Source: Vulcanisaeta sp. JCM 16159 (GTDB lineage: Archaea > Thermoproteota > Thermoprotei > Thermoproteales > Thermocladiaceae). From it: DNA of 64,000 nt. The stretch spans positions 62,001-126,000 of the forward strand of contig NZ_BBDN01000008.1 of the NCBI RefSeq assembly GCF_001316265.1. Reading direction: 5' to 3'. Of the stretch, positions 9,651 through 20,167 are shown in pieces. Positions within the stretch are counted from its first letter, which is position 1, and every line of letters begins with the position of its first letter. The position numbers and the translations under genes are program-made. A model generated the notes under the pieces. The model worked only from the letters and a program-made list of their open reading frames with translations. It was not told where the DNA came from and ran no database searches.

Positions 9651-10734
9651 TAGATCCTGGCTTGCCTCCACCTTAGCCTTACCATATTTATTCCTCAGAA
9701 TGCCTAGTGTTATCAATGTTATTAACCCTACCACGGTATAAATCGCCAAATCAGTAAGTAGGGCATACGTACCTACCTTACCAAGCATATAACCAGCTAG
9801 ATCACTCGCTACCAGTAACAGGAATATTGTTAAGAGCACATCAGCGGCTATCCTACCAAACGGCCTTACCCTGAATTTTATATAAACCTCGATTGCATTA
9901 ACCGTGAATATAGCGCCGATCACGAGTCCCATTAAATCAAATACATTCAATGGACCCCAAAGCGGTATGGTCTGGTGCAGCATGTAGTAGGTAGATAATG
10001 AGTATATTATTACGAAGAATATAGAGAGAGCGGATATGAAGAATGTGGCTTCATACATTCTAAGGAATCGGAGTATATTTCATGAAAGTTAAAGCCATAA
10101 ATTATAAATGAAACGCCAAGCAATATCGTTATGCTTGCTATGATCATAGTCCTAACTATTGAAGGTATGTAGGGCCACACGCTATAAAAGACTCCATAAA
10201 TCAGCAGAAGCGCTCCAGGCACACCAAGCGCGTACCTTCTATACCTTGGCTCACTAAATAACTTACCAATATAGTACCTGGCTAACACGGCAAATTCCTC
10301 AAAACCCCTTGTCTGCTTAACGACTATCCTTCTGACGGAGACCACGGGCCTTCTTGATTGTATTAGGGGAACGACTATCTCGTCAGATGGGCCATCAGAG
10401 ACCACTATGAAACCGTCAGCATCAAACACCTGGAGTATCCTATCAACTTCATTAAGTATCTTCATATCGGCCGTAACATCCTCTGAACTGGTTCCTGTAA
10501 CTACTGCTATCTCAACATTTTCTGGTCCAAACGTTGAGATTAAAGTGTCATAGAGCTGAATAGCGCCGAACATGGCATTGGCATCGGAGTCATCTGGGTA
10601 CCTGAGTATGTATTCCGTAGCACCTTAAGCACGTTATTTCTACCAATTATTGGCGTAGGAACACCAAGTCTCTCGCCTACGTCGTTATCCCTATCAACGT
10701 ATAGCACTATTAACCTTCTTACGAGCTTAGACAT
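9651..10734 (-). CDS. DUF373 family membrane protein, frameshifted
   Basis: Conserved archaeal family of unknown function with a soluble N-terminal domain and several membrane helices. The N-terminus (MSKLVRRLIVLYVDRDNDVGERLGVPTPIIGR) is characteristic. At about 10620 the frame changes so that NNVLK joins ATEYILRYPDDSDANAMFGAIQLYD, a hallmark DUF373 segment. A second change at about 10070-10085 joins the first two membrane helices (GALLLIYGVFYSVWPYI, MIIASITILLGVSFIIYGF) to the remaining ones beginning at YEATFFISALSIFFVIIYS. About five or six helices in total. The 3' boundary is uncertain because the frame continues into the methyltransferase. It starts 3 nt after the coiled-coil gene stop, so they are in one operon. 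Confidence 0.85.
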
Positions 10735-10737
10735 GGC

Positions 10738-11733
10738 TCACTTCTCATTATCCTCCTCTAGCCCCAGCCCTAATAAATCATTCAGTGATACTCTCTCGCC
10801 CTTCATTAATTTCTGAAGTCCCTCCTCGGCTCTCTTTCTCATTTCCTCCTTAATCCTCATCTCCTCTTGTTTCTTCATGGCCAGGTTCTTTGATTTACGC
10901 GCGGCGGCCAGCAATAGCTGGTACTTGTTTAATTCATCGTTTAATTCCCTTAAACGAGTCCTCAACTCCTTAATCTCAGCCGACTTACTTAATATAGCCC
11001 TCTTCAACTCATCCCGCCGAGCTTTAAGTGAATCCCTCTTGCCCTTTAATTGAATTAATTCATTAACAATGGACTCCCTCCTTTTCTTAAGTTCTTGTAT
11101 CTGAGTCTTGATATTAGCAAGGACATTACTATAGAGATTTCTCATTTGCTGGCCTAGTTCCATCCTTTCCTTACGCATCTTCTCAATTTCCTGAGAATCA
11201 CGGCTTATGTATTCCCTAATTCTCGAGAGGATTTCAGCCGCATTCAACTCCTTCTCTAACTGCTGTATAGTCCTAAAGAACTCCCACTCCTTTTCGGGGT
11301 CTGTGGGCGAGATCTCATGCTCAAACTCAAGCTTATCTATTAATTCTTTCAATTTCTCCTTATCAACAGGCTTACCACCAACTAGGTCATTTATGATCTT
11401 CAATAACTCCCTGTATTTCTTTACCCTACCTACTAACTCCTTAATTTTCTGGAATAGCTCAAGCCTCCTTTCCTTAAGCTGCTTTAATGTACTCACTATA
11501 TCGTCCCTACTCTTCCTCAACCTAGCCATTTCATCCTTAACGTTCTTTAACTCGGCCCTCTTACTATTGAGCTGACCAATCACACTACTTAACTCCTCCC
11601 TAACCTTATTTAACTCGCTACGAAGGCTCTCCCTCTCTCTCTCCTTGTTCTCAACCTCGCTCCTAATCCTAAGGATCTCATTGTTCAACTCCTTAATCTT
11701 ACTCTCCAACTCCTCTTCATTTAAAAACGACAT
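10738..11733 (-). CDS. Archaeal coiled-coil protein (COG1340 type)
   Basis: A 331-residue, highly charged, almost entirely heptad-repeat protein. It opens FLNEEELESKIKELNNEILRIR and continues as long antiparallel coiled-coil segments broken around residues 115-165 (LVGGKPVDKEKLKELIDKLEFEHEISPTDPEKEWEFFRTIQQLE). The end is a short acidic tail with RVSLNDLLGLGLEEDNEK. The DPEKEWEFFRTI motif and overall layout match the conserved archaeal COG1340 proteins, whose role is not established. The frame is intact. Its stop is followed after 3 nt by the DUF373 start, suggesting linked expression. Confidence 0.85.
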   Translation of the reverse strand: MSFLNEEELESKIKELNNEILRIRSEVENKERERESLRSELNKVREELSSVIGQLNSKRAELKNVKDEMARLRKSRDDIVSTLKQLKERRLELFQKIKELVGRVKKYRELLKIINDLVGGKPVDKEKLKELIDKLEFEHEISPTDPEKEWEFFRTIQQLEKELNAAEILSRIREYISRDSQEIEKMRKERMELGQQMRNLYSNVLANIKTQIQELKKRRESIVNELIQLKGKRDSLKARRDELKRAILSKSAEIKELRTRLRELNDELNKYQLLLAAARKSKNLAMKKQEEMRIKEEMRKRAEEGLQKLMKGERVSLNDLLGLGLEEDNEK

Positions 11734-11836
11734 TCAAGCAAGCCATACTGGGGAGGGTATTAATAATGCTTATCCCAAGTCAGTAACCTCAATAGGGGAA
11801 GAAAATATAAATCACCTATGTAAAACGAACTAGAGT

Positions 11837-13596
11837 ATGGTTGAGGTACTTAAGTACGATTTAGTGATAATAGGTTCCGGCTTGGCTGGTTTAAGGGCTG
11901 CATTTGAAGCAGCCAGGGTTTCCCAGGGCAAAATAAGGATCGCAGTCTTATCAAAGGTCCATGCCATGAGAAGTCACTCTGTTAGTGCCGAGGGCGGTGC
12001 AAGCGCAGTCCTTTATCCAAAGGAGACAGGTGATAGCCTTGATTTGCACGCGTACGATACTGTCAAGGGCAGCGACTTCCTGGCCGACCAGGATGCAGTT
12101 GAATTACTAGTTCAGGAGGCTCCGAAAGAGATCATATTCATGGATCACCTAGGCGTTCCTTGGTCTAGGGACGAGAAGGGCAGGATTCTTCAAAGGCCAT
12201 TTGGTGGCATGTCCATCCCTAGAACCACGTTTGCCCAGGATAAGAGTGGTTTCTTCCTGATGAGTACGCTATACGACAACGTGCTTAGGTTTGATAATGT
12301 AGAAATGCTCCATGAACACTTTGTCACGTCATTACTAATGGATCACGGAGTATTTAAGGGTGTCACCGCCATAGACCTAAGGACTGGAGAGTTCAAGGTA
12401 ATTCTCGCCAAGGCAGGTATAATCGCAACTGGTGGTAATGGCAGGGTTTACAAGTTCACGACGATGGCTTGGTCATCAACAGGCGATGGCTACTCACTGG
12501 CCTATAGAGCAGGTATACCGCTTAAGGACATGGAGTTTCCACAATTCCACCCAACAGCCTAGTACCTAATGGCATTTTAATAACGGAAGGCGCCAGGGGT
12601 GAGGGCGGCTACCTAATTAACAAGGAGGGTGAGAGATTCATGAAGAACTACGCGCCAAGTAGAATGGAGCTCGCACCCAGGGATATAGTTAGCAGGTCAA
12701 TAGTTACTGAGTGCCTACAGGGTAGGGGCTTTGTGGATGAGGAGTCTGGGCTCTGTTACGTATTACTGGACTTGAGGCACCTTGGTGAGGAGAAAATAAA
12801 CAAGAGATTGCCTATGATTAGGGAGATAGTGATTAAGACGCTGGGTATTGACCCAGTCGATGAGCCAATACCCGTCAGACCAGCGATGCATTACATGATG
12901 GGCGGCGTACACGTTGATTTATATGGCCAAGTAATGCTTGATGAGGACAAAACCAAGGTACCAAACCTGTGGGCTGCTGGTGAAGCCGCTAACGTCAGTG
13001 TTCACGGAGCCAACAGACTAGGTAGCAACTCATTGAGTGAGTGCCTCGTATGGGGTAGGTTAACAGGCGCTGCCGCGGCTAGGTATGCAATGTCCGCCCC
13101 TGACTCAATGCTTGATTATGGCGGTGACATAGCGACGAAGGTAGCCAATGAGGAGAGTAGGATATTCAATAAGTTACTGCATAAGGAGGTTGGTGCCGAG
13201 AACCCATATGCCATTAGGGAGGAGATGAATAGGACAATGGACACCTACGTATACGTATTCAGGGATAAGAGCGGGCTTGAGGAGGCCTATTCAACAATAA
13301 AGAGATTGAGGGAGAGGTTCCCAAATGTTAGGATTGAGGATAAGGGCAGGTACTATAACACGAATCTTAGGGATGTGCTTGAGCTTGACTTCCTACTTGA
13401 GCAGGCTGAGCTAATAATAGTTGGTGCATTAACGAGGACTGAGTCAAGAGGTGCCCACTACAGGCTTGATTATCCGAAGAGGGACGATGCCAATTGGTTG
13501 AAGCATACCCTGTACTTCTACACGACTGATGGTCCAAGGCTTAGTTACGTGCCCGTCCGCATAACTAGATGGAAACCCGAGGAGAGGAAGTACTGA
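11837..13596 (+). CDS. sdhA: Succinate dehydrogenase / fumarate reductase flavoprotein subunit, one-base frameshift
   Basis: Catalytic subunit of respiratory complex II, oxidising succinate in the TCA cycle. The FAD-binding start is LVIIGSGLAGLRAAFEAA; RSHSVSAEGGASAVL carries the His that binds FAD covalently in the family; LGSNSLSECLVWGR lies in the capping/FAD region. The frame breaks right after EFPQFHPTA at about 12560. Restoring one C (a CC that should be CCC) gives [27 protein letters not shown] and joins the rest. This is the clearest single-base homopolymer loss in the window. Full length is about 587 residues, as expected. No iron-sulfur or membrane subunit gene is adjacent, which is unusual for an sdh locus. 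Confidence 0.95.
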
Positions 13597-13653
13597 GGCG
13601 CTCAAAATTCACTAAAGGTAAAAGTAATTAAAGGGTATTAACAGGGCTTTCTC

Positions 13654-14073
13654 GTGAAGTACAGGTTAATGGATGTATTGGCATGCCCATACGACAAGAC
13701 ATTCCCACTAACATTAATAGTGCTCAGGGAGAAGGAGTACCCTGAACGAAAGTATGAGTGGAATAAGAGACCGTTTTGTGAGGAGTATTGCGCCCTTAAG
13801 AATGTCTTCATAAAGAATTACCCAAACCCGCAGGAGCTGCCCTGCGATGAATGCATCAAGAGGGAGGTCGTCGAGGGCATATTGTACTGCCCCAAGTGCG
13901 GTCGCTGGTACCCAATAAAGGATGAAATACCGATATTACTACCTGACGAACTCAGGAATAAGGAGGAGGATAAGGCATTCCTGGACAGGGTTAAGGATCA
14001 ACTGGTTAAGGTGAATCCTGAGCTTGGAAATAAGATATTGAAGGAGGGCAAACCAACTAACTTGTCATCATGA
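13654..14073 (+). CDS. Trm112-like zinc-binding protein
   Basis: A 139-residue protein with the Trm112/UPF0434 layout: an N-terminal strand ending in LACPYDK, an insert, and then the second half of the zinc site in ILYCPKCGRWYPIKDEIPILLPDE. Two further Cys pairs (FCEEYC and PCDEC) lie in the insert, so it may bind more than one metal ion. Trm112 proteins activate several methyltransferases acting on tRNA, rRNA and release factor, and both a TrmG10-like enzyme and aRF1 are encoded in this window; a link is inference only. GTG start at 13654, 57 nt after sdhA; TTAAAGGG upstream may serve as its TATA. Confidence 0.8.
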   Translation: MKYRLMDVLACPYDKTFPLTLIVLREKEYPERKYEWNKRPFCEEYCALKNVFIKNYPNPQELPCDECIKREVVEGILYCPKCGRWYPIKDEIPILLPDELRNKEEDKAFLDRVKDQLVKVNPELGNKILKEGKPTNLSS

Positions 14074-14103
14074 ATATTATTATCATTGAATTACCGCCCA
14101 TTA

Positions 14104-14586
14104 TTAAACAATGGTCCCTATAAACGACATTACAATACCAAGTATTACATAGAGGGTAAGCCACAGTACGGCATTACCCCTAAAGTACCTACTCATTAAT
14201 GTACCAAAAACCCCAAGAATGATCACCGGAATCACGGGTATCCAAAACACCCTAACCAGGTACATCGTATAATTCGTAACTGAGGCGCCCAGCAGCGACA
14301 CGGCGCCAAATACCAAGCCCTTAATTAATGCATCGTATATGGCCCTCCTATGTAGGCTAGTCCTCAATAATGAACCCCTCCTCATCAATAGCGTTCTCTC
14401 GATATGGCTTAATGAGCTCCTTTCCTCGATATACTCAGCCATGAACGCCGTTACTAGATTTATCGTCGTAACTATAATCACTAATTTAACAGTACTTCGC
14501 GTGGTCTCGCCTAACACGAGCGTCGTCAAGACACTATCCAGGAAACCGAGCACCAGGTACCTACCGTCAATACTTACCATACTCAC
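14104..14586 (-). CDS. Polytopic membrane protein (VIT/CCC1-like, tentative)
   Basis: About 160 residues with four or five hydrophobic segments (VKLVIIVTTINLVTAFMAEYI; ALIKGLVFGAVSLLGASV; FWIPVIPVIILGVFGTLM; AVLWLTLYVILGIVMSFIGTIV). The beginning, RYLVLGFLDSVLTTLVLGET, and AEYIEERSSLSHIERTLLMRRG loosely recall the VIT1/CCC1 metal transporter family, but the match is weak and no metal-binding motif is obvious. It overlaps the DUF211 gene by 4 nt (ATGA), implying translational coupling. Function not established. Confidence 0.7.
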   Translation of the reverse strand: MSMVSIDGRYLVLGFLDSVLTTLVLGETTRSTVKLVIIVTTINLVTAFMAEYIEERSSLSHIERTLLMRRGSLLRTSLHRRAIYDALIKGLVFGAVSLLGASVTNYTMYLVRVFWIPVIPVIILGVFGTLMSRYFRGNAVLWLTLYVILGIVMSFIGTIV

Positions 14587-14876
14587 CTCTCCTTAAGTAA
14601 CTGAGGATTAAGTTCAAGTATGTACTCGCCAACAATCACCTGGTCAATACTCCTAATTGCACCGCCCAAGTCCTCAATAACCCTCTTAACATCGTCATAA
14701 TTTATGTTATCACCCTCAATAACGATAACTAGGCCGAGAACTTCGACGTCTGTGTCAGTCACGGTGACATTAACAGCCTTAACACCACTAACCCTGCCCA
14801 ACCTATCTGCGAGTTCCACGGTAGAGACACTACTTGGTATATCAACATCAAGCACAACTCTACGTAACCCGCCCAA
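14583..14876 (-). CDS. DUF211 family protein
   Basis: A 97-residue ferredoxin-like-fold protein of the archaeal DUF211 family (COG1888): GGLRRVVLDVDIPSSVSTVELADRLGRVSGVKAVNVTV, then DVEVLGLVIVIEGDNINYDDVKRVIEDLGGAIRSIDQVIVGEYIL. The family is small, soluble and of unknown role; the fold suggests ligand or metal sensing. It is the first gene of a two-gene unit with the downstream membrane protein (4-nt overlap), so it may regulate that protein. Confidence 0.85.
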   Translation of the reverse strand: MGGLRRVVLDVDIPSSVSTVELADRLGRVSGVKAVNVTVTDTDVEVLGLVIVIEGDNINYDDVKRVIEDLGGAIRSIDQVIVGEYILELNPQLLKER

Positions 14877-14971
14877 TTCAGATCAAAATAAATAGAGCTT
14901 ATCCCCTACTTAAGTATTTAACCCAGCATTGGAAAATAAGTTTTAAATGAAGCCCAATTAAATAGTGTAAT

Positions 14972-15421
14972 ATGTCTTGGAAACCAAGTGAGGACGTAGA
15001 ACGAGATAAGGAACGAGCCGCAGAATATGAAAAACTATACAGTGGATTCATATTCCATGGACCATTAACCGTTGAGTTAAGGACAGGCATCATAATAGCG
15101 GCTAGGTTCGCGGATAAGCTAAGGCGCGCTGCATTCGCGGCTTTTTCGAAGATTATTCCCGAGGACGTTATACTTAGGGACATAGCGGAGTTGAATAAGA
15201 CCGTGTATGACGAGATGATTAAGAGGAACATCGATAAGCTGGCTCTCGTGAGGATAAGCGTCGTGGTTTCATACGATCAAAAGGCAAATAGGCTTAATTT
15301 CTCTAATTTAAGGATTGAAAGATTATACACGGAAGATGAAGTGAGTAAGATCGTTAATGAGAAATGCGGTGAGTTGGAAAGGAAGATTGAGAAGATAAGG
15401 AGCATAATAGGCTCGATATGA
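14972..15421 (+). CDS. Conserved crenarchaeal protein, possibly DUF2258 family
   Basis: A 149-residue intact protein. The core TVELRTGIIIAARFADKLRRAAFAAFSKIIPEDVILRDIAELNKTVYDEM resembles, from memory, the crenarchaeal family DUF2258, which has no defined role. A charged N-terminal extension (WKPSEDVERDKERAAEYEKLY) and a C-terminal helix (DEVSKIVNEKCGELERKIEKIRSIIG) flank it. The ATG at 14972 lies about 26 nt after TTTTAAATG at about 14940-14948, so the mRNA is probably leaderless. It stands alone between two minus-strand genes. Confidence 0.75.
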   Translation: MSWKPSEDVERDKERAAEYEKLYSGFIFHGPLTVELRTGIIIAARFADKLRRAAFAAFSKIIPEDVILRDIAELNKTVYDEMIKRNIDKLALVRISVVVSYDQKANRLNFSNLRIERLYTEDEVSKIVNEKCGELERKIEKIRSIIGSI

Positions 15422-15445
15422 GCATTGAATAATTCACCCCCTTGA

Positions 15446-16251
15446 TTAAAAACCACGTGCCTCCTTACCAATAAGCATTAGAAGTACGGGAAACTCCTCA
15501 ATACAGTCAATACCAAGGAATCCGCACAACTCCTCATCATAAAAGGCACCCACGGCCCTAACACCAAGCTCCAACCCAGTGGCCGCAATATACATATTCT
15601 CCATGACAGCGCCAGCGTCAATAAGGACGTATCTCAAAGCCCTCTTCCAATATTTCCAGCGTGTTCGTGAGTAGAATGCCGTGAGTATGACAACCGCTGA
15701 CGCCCTACTAACGTGGTCCTGTCCAAGGGCTAGGTCAACCATTAATGAATTAAACCTACCCAACTTAATGATTTCTAATGCGTGGTTGAATGGGTCATAG
15801 TGATAAAGCCCTTCCCTTAGCCCCGTCACGTTATTAATCACTGGGTAAGCCTCAATGGGCTGTAAGGCGCCCGCGGATGGGTATGCACGAAGTGGGTACT
15901 TATCAAGCCCATAGGCCTGGGTCCAGCCCGTAATACCCAGCCCTAAGAACAGTATTGTTGCTAAGTCATCAATGCTTATCGGCTCATCGATGAAATCCTC
16001 CGCACTTCTTCTTATGGTAACTGCGTTGCTTACAGCCATCGTTATGCCTTGGGGCTTGGTAACTTAATCACATGGCTACTCCTTACCCTCCTCAATGGGG
16101 GCATTACGCCAGCTCTCCTAGGCCAGTACTCATCTCTATAATGCCTCATTAGGAAGTCGCAAGCAGCGCTAACGTCCTTACCTATGGGTTTCCTAAACAT
16201 AAACAAAGCCTCACTGGGTATTACATCCCTTAACGCCTCATCCTCGCACAT
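15446..16251 (-). CDS. SagB/ThcOx-type nitroreductase-fold dehydrogenase, frameshifted
   Basis: FMN-dependent oxidoreductase of the SagB family. The first segment ends in VRSSHVIKLPSPK, the typical linker before the domain; at about 16040 the frame changes to AVSNAVTIRRSAEDFIDEPISIDDLATILFLGLGITGW. The FMN site RRS, the YPSAGALQPIEAYPVIN segment and the GLYHYDP strand are diagnostic. Late motifs include YVLIDAGAVMENMYIAATGLELGVRAVGAF. Family members in azol(in)e peptide clusters oxidise thiazolines, but no cyclodehydratase or precursor is seen here, so it is probably a stand-alone housekeeping enzyme as in many archaea. About 265 residues combined. Confidence 0.85.
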
Positions 16252-16315
16252 AAGGAATTCAACAATAGGTATTCATTGTTTTGATTTAAACCCTAAGCGT
16301 TGCGTTACCGCATGA

Positions 16316-18159
16316 CTACTCAATAGGTAAGTTACCCTCCTTAACCTGCCTTATTTCCTTGGTTTCAAATCCCTGTCTCACCGATACTATGAAGAATACC
16401 ATTGATACGGCCAACGCAATTAGGTAGTCCCATGGATATTGAATGTAGCCCATTCCCAGCGAGCCCATGTAGATAGAACACCAAACACAATCATGTAGCC
16501 AATGAACCAGATACTCGCCTTAACCTCCTTACTAACGTAATCATCCCTCGACCTATAGTATAGATACGTAACACCCCCAATCAATATTAATGCGAACGCA
16601 GACCAATACCCGTAAAACGGTAGTGCGTTGACCACGAATCCGTAATAAATCACCATAATTAACGCAGTCCAGAAAATCACTGAGAAAGCCACGGCCTCAC
16701 CATAGCCCATACCAATGGCCTTTCTATAACCTAAGATTAGTAATGGTAAGCCAAAGGCCGTTATCACAAATATATAGCCAGGTAAGGCCAGCCAGTCCAA
16801 TAAACGAGCATTGAGGACATTACGAAGCTCAGCAGCCCAATCAGTAATGGCATCGGGGCCTTATACGGCCTATCAACATTTGGTGCAGTCCTCCTTAATA
16901 TGACTAATGCTGGGCCACCAGCCAGGTAGTTGATTATTGTTGCCGTTGTTGATATACTGACTATTTGATACCAGGTTGGGAATGGCAGTAGGAATAATAC
17001 GGCTATTAAGTAAGTAATTATGAATGAGAACCACGGGGTCTGGAATCTTTCATGTAAATTACCGAATATGCTTGGGTAATAGCCCTGCCTTGAAAGTCCG
17101 TAGAGACTCCTTGCTGTCGTGCCGATGTACACGCCCATGGTGCCCGCGGGTGAGATCCACGCATCAATCAGTAGTATCGTGGCCCACAGCACTAGGACTA
17201 TGATGCCGCTCGCGTATAGCTCTGAGTAGAATGGTGAGCCTGCCCAATTGGAGTTTATTAAGTCGCTCCAATCACCGGGCTTTATTGGAGTTACGTACTG
17301 ACCCTTACTATTAGGCAGGTATATCTTGCCCCAGTCGATCCCTCCTACAAACGCAGTCTCCAATGCCATGTATAGTATTGCCACGAGTATTATCGATAAA
17401 ACCAGGGCCATTGGTACGTCACGCCCTGGATTCCTGGCCTCACCAGCATACTCAAGGGCCTGTCTAAATCCCTCATAGGCCCAGATAATGCCGCTGGGGA
17501 TTAATGCCGTAAAGACAGCCGCCCAACCCAGCGGTGCGAATCCTCCATATGCCGTGAAATTACCTGGGTGTAGGTATAGGGTTATTAGGAGTATTACCGT
17601 GGCCGTGGGTATTATGAACTTCCAAATGGTTATTGCCGTGTTAACCTTACCGAATATGTTAACGCCAATTACCTGTATTGCTGTAAAAACACCTATTAAT
17701 GCCGCTGCCGTCAAAATACCCAGCGGCGTCAAGTAGCCGGACTCGGTACTAAAGAGCGGTAAGTACTTATTTGTGTACATTATTATTGCCTCGGCCTCCA
17801 TGGATATCGTGGTGGCTGAACCAATTAAGTACGCCCAACCAAGCAGGTAGTTAGAGATTGAGCCGTGTACGTAGTGGTCAATACGAACAAGCGAGCCACT
17901 GAATGGGAATATTGAACCTAGCTCAGCATATGATAGGCCTATGAATATGAAGAATACCCCAGCTAGGAGCCAGGATATTAATGATGCCGGGCCAGCATAG
18001 GCAGCACCCGCTAAGGCTGCGAACAACCAGCCACTACCAACCATACCCGATATTGATAGGAAGAGCAGGTCCCAAAACGTCAGTGCCCTTCTCAGCTTTA
18101 CACTTGTATTTACTGTAGAACTTTGTTCATTTCCTATATTTCCGGTGAAGAGAGGTCAC
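16316..18159 (-). CDS. APC-superfamily amino-acid permease, frameshifted
   Basis: Integral membrane transporter with about 12 helices. The N-terminal motif is LRRALTFWDLLFLSISGMVGSGWLF, characteristic of APC permeases; the inverted-repeat half carries the FGKVNTAITIWKFIIPT segment and EYAGEARNPGRDVP, a hallmark loop. Frame changes lie at about 16800 and 16475 (the latter restores YIQYPWDYLIALAVSMVFFIVSVRQG and a charged tail ending at 16316). The first ATG in frame (18044) would cut off helix 1. The coding frame extends to about 18155 without a start, so I suggest a leaderless GTG at 18159 with a third small frame change near 18130. Substrate unknown. Confidence 0.87.
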
Positions 18160-18183
18160 GAGATCGAAAAATTTAGAAAGTTT

Positions 18184-18802
18184 TTAAGTCTTACTCAGCG
18201 AATTATTTACGTTAGAACTTTTCGATGATTGTTCCTGAACCACCTTAATATTTAATGTCTTGTAGAATATCTTTTCATTAAGCCAGTTAATGTTGGAGGA
18301 CACGTAATCAACCTTCTTCCTCATCTCGTAATCCCTGGGCTCTAGACTGAGTAAATCCAGGTAAAGCTCCTCCATCACCCTCTTAGCCTTTAACGCGAAG
18401 TCTAGGTTATTCCTAATCATCTCCTCGGTAGCCTTTCTACTGAGCTCGCCTGTGAAGTCGGCAATGCCGTTTATGTAGGCTCGGCATCGACACCTAGCTC
18501 GCCCGGGCTTGGTATTCTGTTCTCAGTCATGAAGAACCACATTGTCATGGCCTCAACGTACTCCTGGAGGCTGATTACTGCGTTATTATAATACATTGGT
18601 ACTTGGCGATTAATTCCCTGAGTTTATTAACGAGATCCTGCATCTCCCTTATGTATTTACGTGCTGTCTCAATATCATCCCTAATCAATGAGTATATTAC
18701 GGACTTAGAAAGCCTATTCACCTTAACCCCAGTCTCAATAACCACATCCTTAACCTCCTCAAGCTCCCTCAACCTTGCCCTTAATCCATCGGTGTCAATC
18801 AT
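18184..18802 (-). CDS. Translin-family RNA/ssDNA-binding protein, frameshifted
   Basis: All-helical nucleic-acid-binding protein; eukaryotic translin with TRAX forms a ribonuclease complex, and archaeal homologues form octamers. The N-terminal part is IDTDGLRARLRELEEVKDVVIETGVKVNRLSKSVIYSLIRDD. The frame changes at about 18600 into YNNAVISLQEYVEAMTMWFFM and at about 18480 into YINGIADFTGELSRKATEEM, the translin signature (GxxDxxGELxR). It ends with YEMRKKVDYVSSNINWLNEKI. About 205 residues in total. It shares a short intergenic region with the divergent glycerate kinase; a TTTTTAAGG element sits about 28 nt upstream of ATG 18802. Confidence 0.82.
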
Positions 18803-18825
18803 ACGGTTATGGTGCCTACCTAACC

Positions 18826-18834
18826 CTTAAAAAT
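18826..18834. promoter_or_regulatory. Possible bidirectional TATA between translin and glycerate kinase genes
   Basis: CTTAAAAAT lies about 28 nt from the translin ATG (18802, minus) and about 26 nt from the GTG at 18856 on plus. Both spacings fit leaderless transcription, so one element may serve both genes. Confidence 0.35.
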
Positions 18835-18855
18835 CAATTGCCATTAATAATTCAT

Positions 18856-20167
18856 GTGGTATTTCCCGTATTCGGTGGTGATTTACTGAGTGATTTACTA
18901 GGCTAATCCTCAAATCCTCGGACTTATACCTTAGGACTTCAAAGGTCATAAGTGTTGGTAATAGTAGGGTAAGGATCATGGGGCATGAAGTTGATGATTT
19001 CTACGTTATAGCCATTGGTAAGGGCTCAATAGGGATGGCCAAGGCAATTGAAGATGTGGCCTACGATAGGATAATAGATGGGATCGCCGTGGTGCCCAGA
19101 GGAACGCCGGGTAATCTACGGAAGATAAGGATTCTCGAATCAACACACCCATTACCAACGGAGGCAAGCATTAATGCTGGGTTGAAGATACTTGACCTGC
19201 TAAGTAACGTTGGGAGTGGTGATTATGTACTATTCCTAATAAGTGGTGGTGGTTCAGCCTGGTCGAAGTGCCCATAAAGGGTCTGAGCCTTGAAGACATT
19301 AAAGAGGTAAATAACCTACTACTGAGGAGTGGGGCTACTATTCATGAGATAAACACCGTGAGAAAGCACCTATCAATGACGAAGGGAGGGAGACTAGCCA
19401 AGGAGGTGATTAAGAGGGGTGGTAGGGTAATAACGTTAATAGTAAGCGATGTACCTGGTGATGACCCGGCAACAGTCGCCAGCGGACCAACCGTCCCTGA
19501 CCCAACCACGTATAGGGACGCCATAACCATACTGAGGAATAGGGGTCTTTGGGATAAAGTACCCAGTACCGTTAGGGAGGTTCTTGAGCAGGGTTTGAAG
19601 GGCATGGTTGAGGAGACGCCTAAGGAGTTGGTTAATACGTGGAATTACGTTATTGCGAGTAATATGGACGTGCTCACGGACTTAGCGAATTATGCCAAGT
19701 CGCTTGGTATGGAGTCCCTAATACTCACGTCCAGGATGGATGGGGAGGCCAGGGAGGTTGGTAGGTACTTGGCGAGTATAGCCCTAGAGGCCAGGTTTAG
19801 GGGTGTCCCAATTCGGCGCGGTTTGATCCTATCTGGTGGTGAGCCGACAGTTACGGTAGTGGGTAATGGTAGAGGTGGTAGGACAACGGAAATGTGCATG
19901 GGCTTCGCATTGTCGGTGAGGGGCGTTGATGGGGTCTCCATGATTTCCATGGCGACTGACGGAATTGACGGAAACATGGATGCGGCGGGCTGTGTCACTG
20001 ATGGTCACCTAATTGATGAGGCCATTAAGTTAGGTATTGACCCAGTGAATGAGTTACGTAATAATAATACCGCGGTCGTATTCGAAAGGACGAACACCAT
20101 AATACGTACTGGGTGGACGGGCAGTAACCTAAACATCGTCACCGCAATCTACGTCTCAGGCTATTAA
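18856..20167 (+). CDS. gckA: Glycerate 2-kinase (MOFRL family), frameshifted
   Basis: Phosphorylates D-glycerate to 2-phosphoglycerate, as in the non-phosphorylative or branched Entner-Doudoroff pathway of thermophilic archaea. The core shows VIAIGKGSIGMAKAIED, ESTHPLPTEAS and LFLISGGGSA. The frame breaks at about 19262; one added base gives SGGGSALVEVPIKGLSLEDIKEVNNLLLRSGA. Later motifs are VSDVPGDDPATVASGPTVPD, SGGEPTVTVVGNGRGGR and ATDGIDGN near the C-terminus. The first in-frame ATG (18978) is too late: codons upstream (LKSSDLYLRTSKVISVGNSRVRI) belong to the domain. The likely start is a leaderless GTG at 18856 with another shift near 18900. The stop overlaps the convergent kinase stop by 4 nt. 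Confidence 0.88.

Noticed and set aside
9151-9741. Antisense frame of 196 residues over the methyltransferase
   Set aside because: The minus-strand frame has clear methyltransferase motifs; the plus frame has none.
11207-11575. Antisense open frame inside the COG1340 gene
   Set aside because: Low-complexity Leu/Ser composition produced by the complement of a Lys/Glu-rich coiled coil.
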